DNA from: Mikrocytos mackini
Lineage: Eukaryota; Endomyxa; Ascetosporea; Mikrocytida; Mikrocytiidae
Length of the DNA stretch: 32,806 nucleotides
Assembly (NCBI GenBank): GCA_030180075.1
Contig: JASNJN010000012.1
Span: 1-32,806 of the forward strand
Reading direction: 5' to 3'
Positions 1-8,853 of this stretch are shown piece after piece; positions within the stretch are counted from its first letter, which is position 1, and each line of letters begins with the position of its first letter. The position numbers and the translations under genes are program-made. Below the pieces are notes generated by a model. That model saw nothing but the letters and a program-made list of their open reading frames with translations. It did not search any database and was not told where the DNA came from.

Positions 1-520
1 ATCACTAGTGAGACAACATCTTAATACTTACANNNNTTCAAANNANTANAGNNCATTGACTAAACATGGTGTGATTATATACACTTTTGATGGATTATCT
101 CCATTAACTAGTATATATATGTGCCGAGGCACGAATATTTGTTCAAATATTACATAAAATTTAATATAAATATCCAGATATGCAACAGGATATGCATGTA
201 TGCACACATATGCAAAACATGCATAGATAGATCATGCTCAAATTTATGTATATAGTTTTATAGTTTATAATAAACAACATATGGGATTATTTAGACTAAA
301 ACTTTTAACATATTTTCACGTCTCTGAATATTACATTGGTTAGTAAGCTTAACTATTACCATACAGATTTATCTTCATTCATTTCATAAAATAATTACTT
401 TTTAAATGAAAATAGGTTTATATTTAACAGTATATTTGGACTTTTATTGGGAAATTATCATATTTAATAAGTTTAAAATATGCGGTTAACCGGGATATCT
501 TTATACGTATAAATTGCCAA

Positions 521-600
521 TCCCTAGTTATAAATAGTGCGGAAAATATGTGATTTGGTACAAATCATATATTTTCATCAAAATTCTGGAAGTTTTTCGC
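521..600 (+). repeat. Dispersed ~75-bp repeat, copy A
   Basis: This segment matches the reverse complement of 16955-17028. Both copies share a block reading TATGTGATTTGGTA followed by an AAATCATATATTTT-like block, and an outer CCTAGT motif. A partly similar stretch recurs on the same side at about 685-735 (TCATATATTTTGTGATTTTG, then CCTAGTTATAA), so this locus may itself be an inverted or duplicated end of an old element. No coding potential is visible. Confidence 0.55.
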
Positions 601-840
601 TAAATATCCCAGTTTAATGAAATTTTTAGCTCTTTTGAAATTCTGAAATTTCAAAATTATTATGAGATTTAACCAAAATAATATATAATCATATATTTTG
701 TGATTTTGTCATATTTTCCCCGTTCCTAGTTATAATTAAATTATATTAACTCGGTTCTTGAGATTTACAAACTCCCCTTAAAGCGGAAATCCTCGAAATA
801 CGATTTACAACAGTTTTAATACATTAATATGTGTGTTTAT

Positions 841-865
841 TGAGGGCACGAGTGCCCACAGCCTC
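841..865. other. Short GC-rich hairpin
   Basis: The core GGGCACGAGTGCCC is a perfect inverted repeat with a 2-nt centre, and the outer bases TGAGG/CCTCA are also complementary. It stands out from an AT-rich background. It could be a transposon terminus or a structured RNA element; nothing adjacent identifies it. Confidence 0.4.
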
Positions 866-1114
866 AAAAATGTTTTATTATCAATAATTTGCCATTTTTA
901 TTCATTTTTAGAAATATAAAAGAAGCTAGAATGTTTATTTTTAATTCAGAAAAATTATTTTTAACCCTAATATTGTGAATATCATTCTATCGATCAACAA
1001 TAACACTATTTTGGAATTTCGATAAATTTGTGTTTTATCATAAACTATCCTATCTATAATACATGTTTTAAAAAGATTAACTTTTTAAAATTTACCTTAG
1101 GTATCGCTTCAGAG

Positions 1115-1268
1115 TGCAACACGAGCCCAGGATGGAGGTGAAGGCCTGAGGTTGCAACAACTAGCGTGACAAGGGCTCCACATTCCTCCCGGCCTTCAAA
1201 ATGGCCTAAAACCCAACCCCTGTCTGGTCCCTTATTAGGAGACAATAAAGCCAGATGGAGAACTATGT
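1115..1268. other. GC-richer segment, left part of an interrupted unit
   Basis: The base composition is clearly richer in GC than its surroundings and stops abruptly at the TA flanking the MITE at 1271-2386. GC-rich sequence resumes at 2389-2458 and again at 2838-3300, after each inserted MITE. The three pieces therefore look like one older unit split by two insertions. The minus strand is open through this part and reads protein-like, but I recognise no family. It may be an untranslated or decayed part of a retroelement. Confidence 0.4.
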
Positions 1269-1270
1269 TA

Positions 1271-2386
1271 CAGTCAACCCTGGATATAAGAAAATTCCTA
1301 TAAGAAAGTGTGCTTATAGTCACCAAAAAACAGCCCAAAAATGCCCAAAAACACCCAAATTCAAAAAATTATTTTTCGAATGAGACCATAATTTAGTCCA
1401 AATTTTATATATGATAGCTTATAAACAACATATAACAGTTTGTATACAAGCATTTGTGGTTTCGTCAAAATTAAAGTGGGGTGATTACAAAAAATATTTT
1501 TATAATCACATTTTGGTATTTTGATAATTTAGCCCAAATTTATCTTTAAAATATCGTTTTTTATTTGGTACTTATCTGTTGCATAATTTATCAAGCTTTT
1601 AAAATAGTTATATGTTTAACATAAGGTTAACATATGGCTTAAAATAGATATATTGTACATATATTTCAAAAACAATCCATTGATATTTCAATTAATATCT
1701 AAAATTAAAACAAATCTTGACGGAATTGAAAGGAATACGTTTATTTCGAATGGACAACAATAATCTATCAATATTATTGGTTAAATAATCCATTTCAATT
1801 AGTTTTGGTAAAATTTTTATTATACTTTTCTTTTAAAAATAATTTCAAATATGTTTTTTTAATTTATCATATAATGAACAACGGAAGAATGTGCATCGTC
1901 GAATTAATATAATATCCATGAGATTTGAGTTAAAAATAAGATAATCTATGTTTTTCAATTATATATACTTATACTTATTTACATTCAATTTACATACAAA
2001 ATTCTAATGGGAACAATAATGTTAGACAAAGCTTTAAACTATATAAAACTATATTTTTATTCTATTCAAATATATTCTTGTATCAATCATATTGCAGTTG
2101 AATTGTAGAGAATTACTATGGGAAAATAATATTAAAAGAAGCGATATAATGGGAATTTTAAAATTTTTGAACGATTTTTTAAAATCGTAAAAAAATTGTT
2201 CATTCAATCATAAACCTTATAATAAGACCTTTAATATTATACCGGAACCAAATATCGACCAAAAAATTGATTTTATTCAAATATACCATGTTTTACCAAA
2301 ATCCACCCTCCACTAAGCAAATACCTTCTATAATCAACACAAATTTTTTGGATAATTCGTTTTTTTCTTATACCCAGGGTTGACTG
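1271..2386. mobile_element. Non-autonomous pogo/Tc1-mariner-like element (1116 bp)
   Basis: The left end reads CAGTCAACCCTGGATATAAG. The right end, read inward on the other strand, is CAGTCAACCCTGGGTATAAG, so the terminal inverted repeats agree at all but one of the first ~24 bases. A TA dinucleotide lies on each side (1269-1270 and 2387-2388), which is the target duplication typical of Tc1/mariner/pogo elements. CAGT-type ends are usual for pogo/Tigger relatives. The interior is AT-rich with no transposase frame, so the element would have to be mobilised in trans. The boundaries are certain at both ends. Confidence 0.85.
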
Positions 2387-2388
2387 TA

Positions 2389-2458
2389 GTCTGTCCTGTC
2401 ATTAATGCTTTAACGCGGGACCGCAAAGCCCAAAATAAACAGACGGGCCCGGAATCAA
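2389..2458. other. GC-richer segment, middle part of an interrupted unit
   Basis: This 70-bp GC-rich piece lies between the TA target of the pogo-like MITE (ends 2388) and the target duplication of the hAT MITE (starts 2459). It is probably continuous with 1115-1268 on the left and 2838-3300 on the right once the two insertions are removed. No gene is visible in it. Confidence 0.4.
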
Positions 2459-2466
2459 TTCATGAT

Positions 2467-2829
2467 TAGAGATTGGACTTACTAATATTCGTTTTGAAAA
2501 ACTTCGAATATTCGTTAAAAATCGAATTTCTGGTATTCGTTTCCGAATATTTTTAAAAAATAATATCAAATTTTGCGAAAATTTCAAAAAATATTCGAAT
2601 ATTCGTTGATTTTTTGATGTGAAAAAATTAAATTTTGGAAATGGATTAAAAAAATTATGCAAAATTCAGTTCAAAAAATCAGAACGACGAAATCGATATT
2701 AGAAATAAATTTATTTTGAAATTTTCAGTACATTAAGTCATTTCAAAATTCCGAAAACTCTTCGAATATTCGTCTCCTTGGAAAATCTTATTTCGGATAT
2801 TCGTTCATTTTGCAAGTGTCCAATCTCTA
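2467..2829 (-). mobile_element. hAT-type MITE, TAGAGATTGGAC family, full copy 1 (363 bp)
   Basis: The element begins TAGAGATTGGAC and ends GTCCAATCTCTA, a perfect 12-bp terminal inverted repeat. The 8-bp sequence TTCATGAT flanks both sides (2459-2466 and 2830-2837), an exact target duplication of the length made by hAT transposases. The interior is full of GAATATTCG-type motifs and has no coding frame. Three further copies are at 6065-6310 (degraded), 13944-14271 (left end lost) and 29866-30230 (full). It lies opposite in orientation to the last two. Confidence 0.9.
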
Positions 2830-2837
2830 TTCATGAT

Positions 2838-3300
2838 TCCCTGGCCACAGACCCGGCAAACCACCCAAAGGGAAGGTGAACCATGAATACCAGTTCTCAA
2901 TGAGAAGGTGGGATAACTTTGCGACAACCCCTTGGGCTCATCGCATAGACCTAAAGGTCTCCGTTTTATATCGCCAAGTTCGAAGAAACGGAGTGTTATC
3001 GCTAGATATCACAGTGACCTGGTAAATAATACCCCAGTCACCTGGCCATTCCTTACGCGCTGAAAACCCCAAGGGGGAAGAATAGGCAAAAGTAAGTGGT
3101 TGTGACAGGCTGATCTAGAAACCCTTTCAGGGTTATCACAGGGCCTTAAACGGCTCTGGGAAACCAGGATTAGGCTTGGGAGATCCAAAGTGACCCCACC
3201 AAGTTGGAATGGAATCCATTGGTTTCGTAGGGAAGGGCTGATATAGCCAAGCGAAAACGCCTTGATAAATAATCATTAATTGTTGGGTTTAAAGGGTCTC
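2838..3300. other. GC-rich structured segment of unknown identity
   Basis: About 460 bp of GC-rich sequence with several local inverted repeats, for example ACCTAAAGGT (2950s) and AACCCTTTCAGGGTT (3119-3135). Its composition resembles the R2-like element at 11849 rather than the AT-rich surroundings, so an untranslated retroelement region is possible. It is not a tRNA, and I could not match it to the conserved rRNA motifs I know. No reading frame of useful length is present. It ends as the sequence returns to AT-rich near 3300. Confidence 0.4.
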
Positions 3301-3365
3301 TAAAGGTAAGGTACATGAATATTCACAATATATTGAACCAATACTAATCATTGTTCTGGTTATAA

Positions 3366-3431
3366 CGTATTTTTGGATATAACGAACCAGATTTTGCTAA
3401 CGTACCACTACGTTATAGAGGGGTTTGACTG
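3366..3431 (-). mobile_element. Orphan right end of a pogo-like element
   Basis: Read on the minus strand, the end is CAGTCAAACCCCTCTATAAC, followed by TA at 3432-3433. Inside are repeated TATAACG motifs (ATAACGTA, TATAACGAACC, CGTTATAG), typical subterminal repeats of pogo/Tigger relatives. I found no matching left end in the window, so this is either a solo end or the remainder of an element disrupted by later insertions. Confidence 0.5.
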
Positions 3432-3499
3432 TAATTAAAAAGATAAGTTTTTAAATTTCATTACAAAAATTACAATGTTTATAAATTCAACAAGAAGGA

Positions 3500-3656
3500 T
3501 CGATGAGGCCCCAAACCTATTTAGACGCTCACTATTTGAGCACTTTGTACGCACTGGACATCTACCAGCGCTGCCGCGGCAATATATTGACAATTTCGTC
3601 TCTCACGGAAAGAGGGCTGTGTACAAATATGTACATCGTCGTACATAAAGGGTTAA
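3500..3656 (-). mobile_element. piggyBac-like element end (fragment)
   Basis: Read on the minus strand, the sequence starts TTAACCCTTTATGTACGACG, which has the TTAA target plus CCC(TTT) start seen at piggyBac termini. Just inside is the palindrome TGTACAAATATGTACA. The unusually GC-rich stretch to about 3500 probably belongs to the same terminus. No partner end was found. It is not adjacent to the piggyBac transposase pseudogene at 14399-16090, and the relationship between them is unknown. Confidence 0.45.
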
Positions 3657-3712
3657 GTTAATCGATTACAACTGCTTTTTTAAACCAGATATGAGAATTG
3701 TTGGTGTTTTCC

Positions 3713-3761
3713 CTATCCGAGCCCGGCCCGACCCGACCCGATTCGGGTCGGGCTCGGGTAG
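3713..3761. repeat. GC-rich inverted repeat, probable hAT subterminal sequence
   Basis: Two arms, CTATCCGAGCCCG... and ...CGGGCTCGGGTAG, pair around repeated CCCGA units. The region is strongly GC-rich within an AT-rich background. CCCGA/TCGGG arrays of this type occur at the ends of hAT-Ac-like elements. The preceding GTGTTTTCC is compatible with such an end, but no second terminus or target duplication was found. Confidence 0.45.
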
Positions 3762-3911
3762 AAAATATAAATTTTTTGGTAGTAATTTCAAAAATTCTGG
3801 TTAAAATTTACACCAAAATATGAGTGGAAGTTCAAAATTTATTAGACCTAAGGCCCCAAATACTCCATTGGGAATCTTTCCCACGTTTGCTTAATTGCTG
3901 GAATGTATATC

Positions 3912-4010
3912 CAGGGTTGTGTTTAGTCCGCGGATAAAAGGTTTTGTCCGGGACGCTGGATAAATCCATATAAAAGCGGTTTAATCCGGATTAATCCACG
4001 GACAAAACTA
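3912..4010 (+). mobile_element. Orphan hAT-like terminus
   Basis: The sequence starts CAGGGTTGTGTTTAGTCCGC and then carries repeated motifs: GTTTTGTCCG in direct and inverted form, and TTAATCCGGATTAATCC. A CAGGG start followed by subterminal repeats is common for hAT ends. No inverted partner is present nearby, so it is called a fragment. Confidence 0.35.
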
Positions 4011-4187
4011 TAACTTGAAATTTTTAAATATTATGCAATAATATTACACCAAAATGGATTTTGATAATAACTGAGAAATTTACCGACATTACATTCAATA
4101 CCCAACCAAATTCTACCAACATTTCTAAATTTTAATGGAAATATTGATCGTGCATAATTGAATGATATTCGAACCAGTATATACTAT

Positions 4188-4568
4188 TAGGGTTTCCCCG
4201 AGCCGGTTCCGGGTATTTTTAAAACCGAACAAAAAATCGGACTAAGATAGATTGTGAACTGAAAAATTAATAACAAACTCAATTCCTCCCAAATTTTTAA
4301 TTTATGGTATTAAAAATAAAAAATATGGTTATATTCGACTTAAATTTCAATTACCCGATACCCGGATAGTTGAAAATTTGTTTTTAGAAAATTTTTTATA
4401 ATGTCAAAATATATAAAAAATATAGAAAATAAAATGTTGCAATTTGGTTTAAAATATTGATCTCGTCGAGATAAACACATAGAACGATTTTCAGAAGTTT
4501 TTGTAGAACAAGAGTACTTAAAATGACATATTACTGCAATTACCCGGAACCGGCCATGGAAAACCCTA
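4188..4568. mobile_element. hAT-type MITE, TAGGGTTT family (381 bp)
   Basis: The left terminus TAGGGTTTCCCCGAGCCGGT is mirrored by the right terminus, which reads inward TAGGGTTTTCCATGGCCGGT and continues with the same TCCGGGTA block. The terminal repeat is about 28 bp with a few mismatches. Flanking 8-bp copies of TATACTAT at 4180-4187 and 4569-4576 are an exact target duplication. There is no coding frame inside that I trust. The family is distinct from the TAGAGATTGGAC one. Confidence 0.85.
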
Positions 4569-4597
4569 TATACTATTGATTGGAACTCTTTGAGTTT

Positions 4598-4729
4598 GAC
4601 TGTGTTTTGATATCCATAACAAATTGCGACTATTTCCCTCTGACTGTGGTATGGTATCCATATGGCATCATGTTGCTTGTCCTTTGACTTTAATGTGGTA
4701 TTTATATGGAATCTCGCAACTTGATGTAA
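4598..4729. repeat. Three imperfect 44-bp tandem repeats
   Basis: Units start at 4598, 4642 and 4686, exactly 44 bp apart. Each begins GACTGT or GACTTT and contains a GGTATCCATATGG-like core (GATATCCATAA, GTATCCATATGG, GTATTTATATGG). The third unit is the most diverged. Because 44 is not a multiple of three, the repeat is unlikely to be maintained by coding. Confidence 0.55.
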
Positions 4730-6064
4730 ATATTTAAATATTTGAAGGTTTTCATACAAGTTTAATAGCTAGAAGGCATGTTATTGTTGTTCTATCTTTA
4801 TAGAATATGAAATATAAGTGATATATTGGCTTTGGAAATTTGACTCCTCTATCGGTTTTTGAATTGATTTTACATATCATATATATCAAACTACTTTCAT
4901 ATAGATTTATTTAGTTTAAAAAATATCTGATGCGTTTTATGGAATATTAAATATAACTATAACTATAGAGTTATAGTAAATAAACTGTTTATAAATAAAG
5001 AAAAGTTTTATTTAGAAAATGTTAATTTATTAAAACACAAAAGATAAATAGGATAACACAAATATTAAACTAATTCCTCAAATGGCACATAATATATTAT
5101 CAAGCGGTAAGTCTCTATCATGTATAATAATAAATATAGATTCTGTACACACCTACAATCAAAGAGTTGTTAAATAAAATATAGGCTAGATTAACAAAAT
5201 GACTCTTAGGTCATTTCCCAATCGTTACGGCCCGAACAGGTTGGAACTATAGTTTCGGTTTTACGAGTTTTGAGTTTGTGATTTTTAAATCTAATGGGAT
5301 ATTAGAGCGGGAATTTTTAAACGTATTTATTCATTTCATAAAAGTAAGATGGCAGAAACATAATCACAAAGAATTAAGATTTTCAAATACACAAAAAGAT
5401 TAAAATTACAAAGATATCGTCCAAACACAATTCCATCGTTTTTGTGTTTATAAGTAGTTTTAATTCGTCATTTATTTTATTTAAATATCAAATACAAATT
5501 TTTATTAATTATTCTATACCCGGTTTTGTCTTTAATCTTAAAGGGGATAAGTAATATTTATCCTTAGTCCGAGTTAAACACCCTCGGTGAGTTGATATGA
5601 GCAAAAACTATAATATAACTATCCATAACTAATTTAGATTTAAAATTTATAGATGGCCTACATTGATACAAATCCCGAATTTTTCGGTCTTTTGGGAGAT
5701 ATATGAAAGTTTAAAATACCTACAATTTATTCTCGTTTGACCTAGTAATTCTACATATCTTTCCGTTATAATAATTTTGTTATATGCCTATAGCGTAACG
5801 ACGTTAATATTAATACTCAGTTTTATATATGTTGACTATCTTGATTTTTATTAATTTTAACGAATTAGTTATGTTCCAGAATATGGATTTGATCTTTGAA
5901 AATAATTTAATGTTGTAAATAAACCTTTTGCTACAAATAATTAACAAAATTTAAATAAAAATACTTGATATCGTTGCAGTACGCAACATAAGTAGGTATT
6001 TGACCAAATAAATTCATTTTGAAAACCGATATTAGGTTAAATTGTTTTAAACTATTTGCGATTC
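4730..6064. other. AT-rich stretch without a gene
   Basis: No frame on either strand looks like a protein I can support. The only compositionally distinct spot is near 5535-5590, where TTATCCTTAGTCCGAG followed by TTAAACACCCTCGG resembles a hAT-type end read from the minus strand. No partner end or target duplication is visible. Confidence 0.55.
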
Positions 6065-6310
6065 GGAATATTTTTCGAAAATTCCTTATATTTGCTATAA
6101 TTTCAACGAATATTCGAATATTTGTTAATGTTGAAAATATTGGATTTGAAATAGATTTATAATTTTCATCTTGAGTTTTGTATTTAATTTAAAATGACAA
6201 TAATATATTTTAAATAAATTTATTTCAGGGATTTCAATAAATTAAGACATTATAAAATTCGGAAGATTATTCGAATACCCGTGCCTTTAAAAAATCATGA
6301 TCTGAATATA
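6065..6310 (-). mobile_element. Degraded copy of the TAGAGATTGGAC MITE
   Basis: The interior matches copy 1 (2467-2829) in the same orientation. Shared landmarks are the AACGAATATTCGAATAT block, a TAAATAAATTTATTTCAG-like block, and AATTAAGACATT followed by AAATTCGGAAGA. Both terminal repeats have eroded, so the exact limits and target duplication cannot be read. It is an older insertion than the other copies. Confidence 0.6.
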
Positions 6311-6559
6311 TGAAATTTCCCAGAGGTCTGCTCTCTAAACACAAGCCAATCGGGAAGATGAAGATCTTAGAATGTGACAACTGGAGTAAATAACCCACGT
6401 TATTTTGAAACTGTGTAAAACAGTCATAATCAGGGACGGGATAATATGTATAATAAACGTATACTATAAATAATATATATGTTTTATATAATCTTCAATG
6501 AATACATAATAGATCTATAACTCATTTGGTGCGTGCATATAATGTATGTTTGTGCCTAT

Positions 6560-6582
6560 GTGCATATTATGTTGCATATTTT
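6560..6582. repeat. 23-bp repeat shared with 10695-10717
   Basis: The same 23 bases, containing TGCATATTATGTTGCATA, occur here and at 10695-10717, each time just upstream of a transposon-type reading frame. A looser match (TCATTTGG nearby) precedes both. It may mark an element end or upstream region rather than coding sequence, which bears on the start choice of the hAT transposase. Confidence 0.4.
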
Positions 6583-6598
6583 TGAAATTTTAAATTTT

Positions 6599-8113
6599 AT
6601 GAAGAGTAAATCTTCCGTTATTAATACATGCGTTTCTCAATTTCCTAACCAGTCACTAGAAAATAATAATGGTAATCTGTATTGCCGTTGTTGCAATTCT
6701 TGCGTCAGTTCAAACCGGAAATTCCTAGTTACCCAACATTTGAACGGAATAAAGCACAGCCAAAATCTACAACATTATTTAAATCAGAACCAATTAAGAT
6801 TATCCCCATTTGTTACAACCAACGAAGAAAAGAGACAACCAAAGGATGTGTGCAATGACAAAAATCTGAGAAAAAATTTTATTTCAGATTTGTGCAACGC
6901 ATTTTCCACAGCAGACATACCATTTAGTAAACTTGACAATACAACATTATTCGGGTTTTTAGAGAAGTATACAGGCTTTAAGACCCCGGATAGAACCACT
7001 TTATCAAAGAACTACCTGTTACCAACTTACAATAGGAATATGGAATACATTAGAGAAAGGATAAAGAACAAATTTCCATGGGCCTCTATGGATGAGACAA
7101 CAGATATTAGCGGTCACAAGGTTGCCGTTATATGTGTTGGAGTATTGGATGATTTGCCCGAAAATGAAATATATCTCATAAACATGAAATTTTTAAAAGC
7201 GACGAATGCACACAGTATAACGCAATTTTTCAATCAAAGTATGAATATCCTGTTTAATAACAACGAGGTACAATATGAAAAATTGCGTTTTATTGTCACA
7301 GACGCAGCATCTTACATGAGAAAGGCATGCGAGTCTATAAAGGGATTGTTTCCAGATATTTTTCATATGGACTGTTTTGCGCATAACCTACATAATCTTT
7401 GTAATACAATACGTTTACAATATCCTAAGCTTGATGACTATATAGCGTGTATTAAGAAAATTCTACGAAAAAGCGCTTTAAGAAAAGAAAAATTTAAAGA
7501 TTTAAATCCAGCAATTCCATACCCGAAATATCCATCAACAACAAGATGGGGAAGCTGGTTATCCTGTGTGAGATACCTTGCTCAGTACAATCCACAGGTT
7601 ATGCATTTTATTGAGTCTTTGGATCCCAGACAAGCACGCTCTATAGTTCACGCACAAGAATTGATCCAAGATAGTTCTATTTCGAGAGATATTCAATTCA
7701 TCGACACATGGCTTGGCAAGTTAATAGAAATCTTCCCACAACTACAGATAAATGGCCTCACATTAAAGAATTCTATGAAAATAGTTGGGAAAGTTAAAAC
7801 GATAATAAACGATTTACCGGAAAATGATCAGACAATTGTTATACAAACAAAGTTCGGGAAGTTACTTACCAAAAATACGGGGCTGACAACACTTATGAAG
7901 ATAAACAAGAAACTAATAACAGGAAACAGAGATTGGGATTTTGCATTTTCAAATATAAAGTTGACAAATTACCTATATACGCCAATAACAAGCTCTGAAG
8001 TTGAGAGGGTGTTCTCACTTTATAACAACATCTACACTAACAAGCGAACAAATCTTAGCGAAGAGAATTTGAAGTATATACTTCTTATAAAATATTTCAA
8101 TAAGGGAAAGTAG
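6599..8113 (+). CDS. hAT transposase, CGGBP1/ZBED-like
   Basis: This is a cut-and-paste DNA transposase that would act in the nucleus on hAT ends. The frame from the ATG at 6599 gives about 504 aa; earlier in-frame ATGs at 6542 and 6569 lie in or beside a repeated 23-bp sequence, so 6599 is preferred. Near the N-terminus is a zinc finger of the CGGBP1 kind (YCRCCNSC then HLNGIKH). The RNase H-like core shows the first aspartate in SMDETTD, the second in VTDAASYM, the DCFAHNLHN C/H motif, TRWGS, and the glutamate in SSEVERVFS within the C-terminal dimerisation block that ends NLSEENLKYILLIKYF. All catalytic residues appear present and there is no internal stop, so it may be recently active. 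Clear terminal repeats around the gene were not found; CAGGGACGGG at 6433 is a possible left end. It could in principle mobilise the 8-bp-TSD MITEs here, but their ends were not seen beside it. Confidence 0.88.
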   Translation: MKSKSSVINTCVSQFPNQSLENNNGNLYCRCCNSCVSSNRKFLVTQHLNGIKHSQNLQHYLNQNQLRLSPFVTTNEEKRQPKDVCNDKNLRKNFISDLCNAFSTADIPFSKLDNTTLFGFLEKYTGFKTPDRTTLSKNYLLPTYNRNMEYIRERIKNKFPWASMDETTDISGHKVAVICVGVLDDLPENEIYLINMKFLKATNAHSITQFFNQSMNILFNNNEVQYEKLRFIVTDAASYMRKACESIKGLFPDIFHMDCFAHNLHNLCNTIRLQYPKLDDYIACIKKILRKSALRKEKFKDLNPAIPYPKYPSTTRWGSWLSCVRYLAQYNPQVMHFIESLDPRQARSIVHAQELIQDSSISRDIQFIDTWLGKLIEIFPQLQINGLTLKNSMKIVGKVKTIINDLPENDQTIVIQTKFGKLLTKNTGLTTLMKINKKLITGNRDWDFAFSNIKLTNYLYTPITSSEVERVFSLYNNIYTNKRTNLSEENLKYILLIKYFNKGK

Positions 8114-8253
8114 AATTAAACAAGGGTAAATAAACTTTAAAGTTAATATATCAGACGAAACTTTACTTATTGCCACAATTGGATGTTATTTGTAATTACG
8201 TTTATTGACAAATGGGGTTGTGTATTTTATATATCTTATTTTTCAAAATAATT

Positions 8254-8847
8254 TCAAAAAGAAAAACCATTTACTACTAATTTTCTGTGTTTCCAGAGAT
8301 ATTCCTTCCATCTCAACAAGCGTACATTACAATCTAGCAACACAAGGCACACAACGTTGATAAGATCGGCCCAGTTTTCTTCCATAAATGAACAGATCTC
8401 AAACACTTCTAAAGCAAAAATATTATCATGATGGAAATCATTTCTAGTCAATCCCTAAAACGATTACACCACGCTCGTAGTCTATAGTGTATGGTAGATT
8501 TAACATTGAGCAATGCGCACGATAAAGATTCTAAGATTGTAGGTGTTATATACGAATGAAGATATTACAAGAAAGTGAACAAACCCATACCGGTGGCGAG
8601 ATTGCTCCCTATAGACTTCATTCAAGAAATCTCCAACAAATTTCATGGAATATACTATTAAAAATTCATCGTTGAGATAGTGAATGAATTTAGAACCGAT
8701 AATAAAGTTACATGTTTTATAATAGAAAGACATTGTAAGATTTTCCTCTATAAATAAATAATATATGGTTAGCATTACAAAAATTGACTCATAAAAGGTG
8801 GGACACGTCAATTTCTGCTTATTTTCCCTAAAACAAATTATTTCCAT
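8254..8847 (-). pseudogene. Possible decayed gene, family unknown
   Basis: Two minus-strand open frames follow one another. One, at 8500-8847 (115 aa), starts with ATG and is rich in Phe, Ile and Tyr. The other, at 8254-8451 (65 aa), is in a different frame without an ATG. The gap between them also reads protein-like in a third frame (YTIDYERGVIVLGID then stop). This pattern fits one gene broken by frameshifts. There is no AAATTT-type motif upstream of the first ATG, unlike the intact genes in the window. I recognise no domain, and chance ORFs in AT-rich DNA remain possible. Confidence 0.25.
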
Positions 8848-8853
8848 TTGAAA

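Larger units (their letters stand above)
1..1114. other. AT-rich stretch without a gene
   Basis: Very AT-rich sequence with unresolved N positions near bases 33-53. I see no coding frame I can support on either strand. It contains one copy of a dispersed repeat (521-600) and a short hairpin (841-865), listed separately. The rest is probably intergenic or decayed transposon sequence. Confidence 0.6.

Noticed and set aside
2838-3300. GC-rich stretch considered as rRNA or tRNA
   Set aside because: No tRNA cloverleaf and no conserved rRNA motif that I could recognise; kept as unidentified.
4340-4759. 139-codon minus-strand ORF
   Set aside because: It runs through the right half of a MITE and its target duplication and into a 44-bp tandem repeat, so it is fortuitous.
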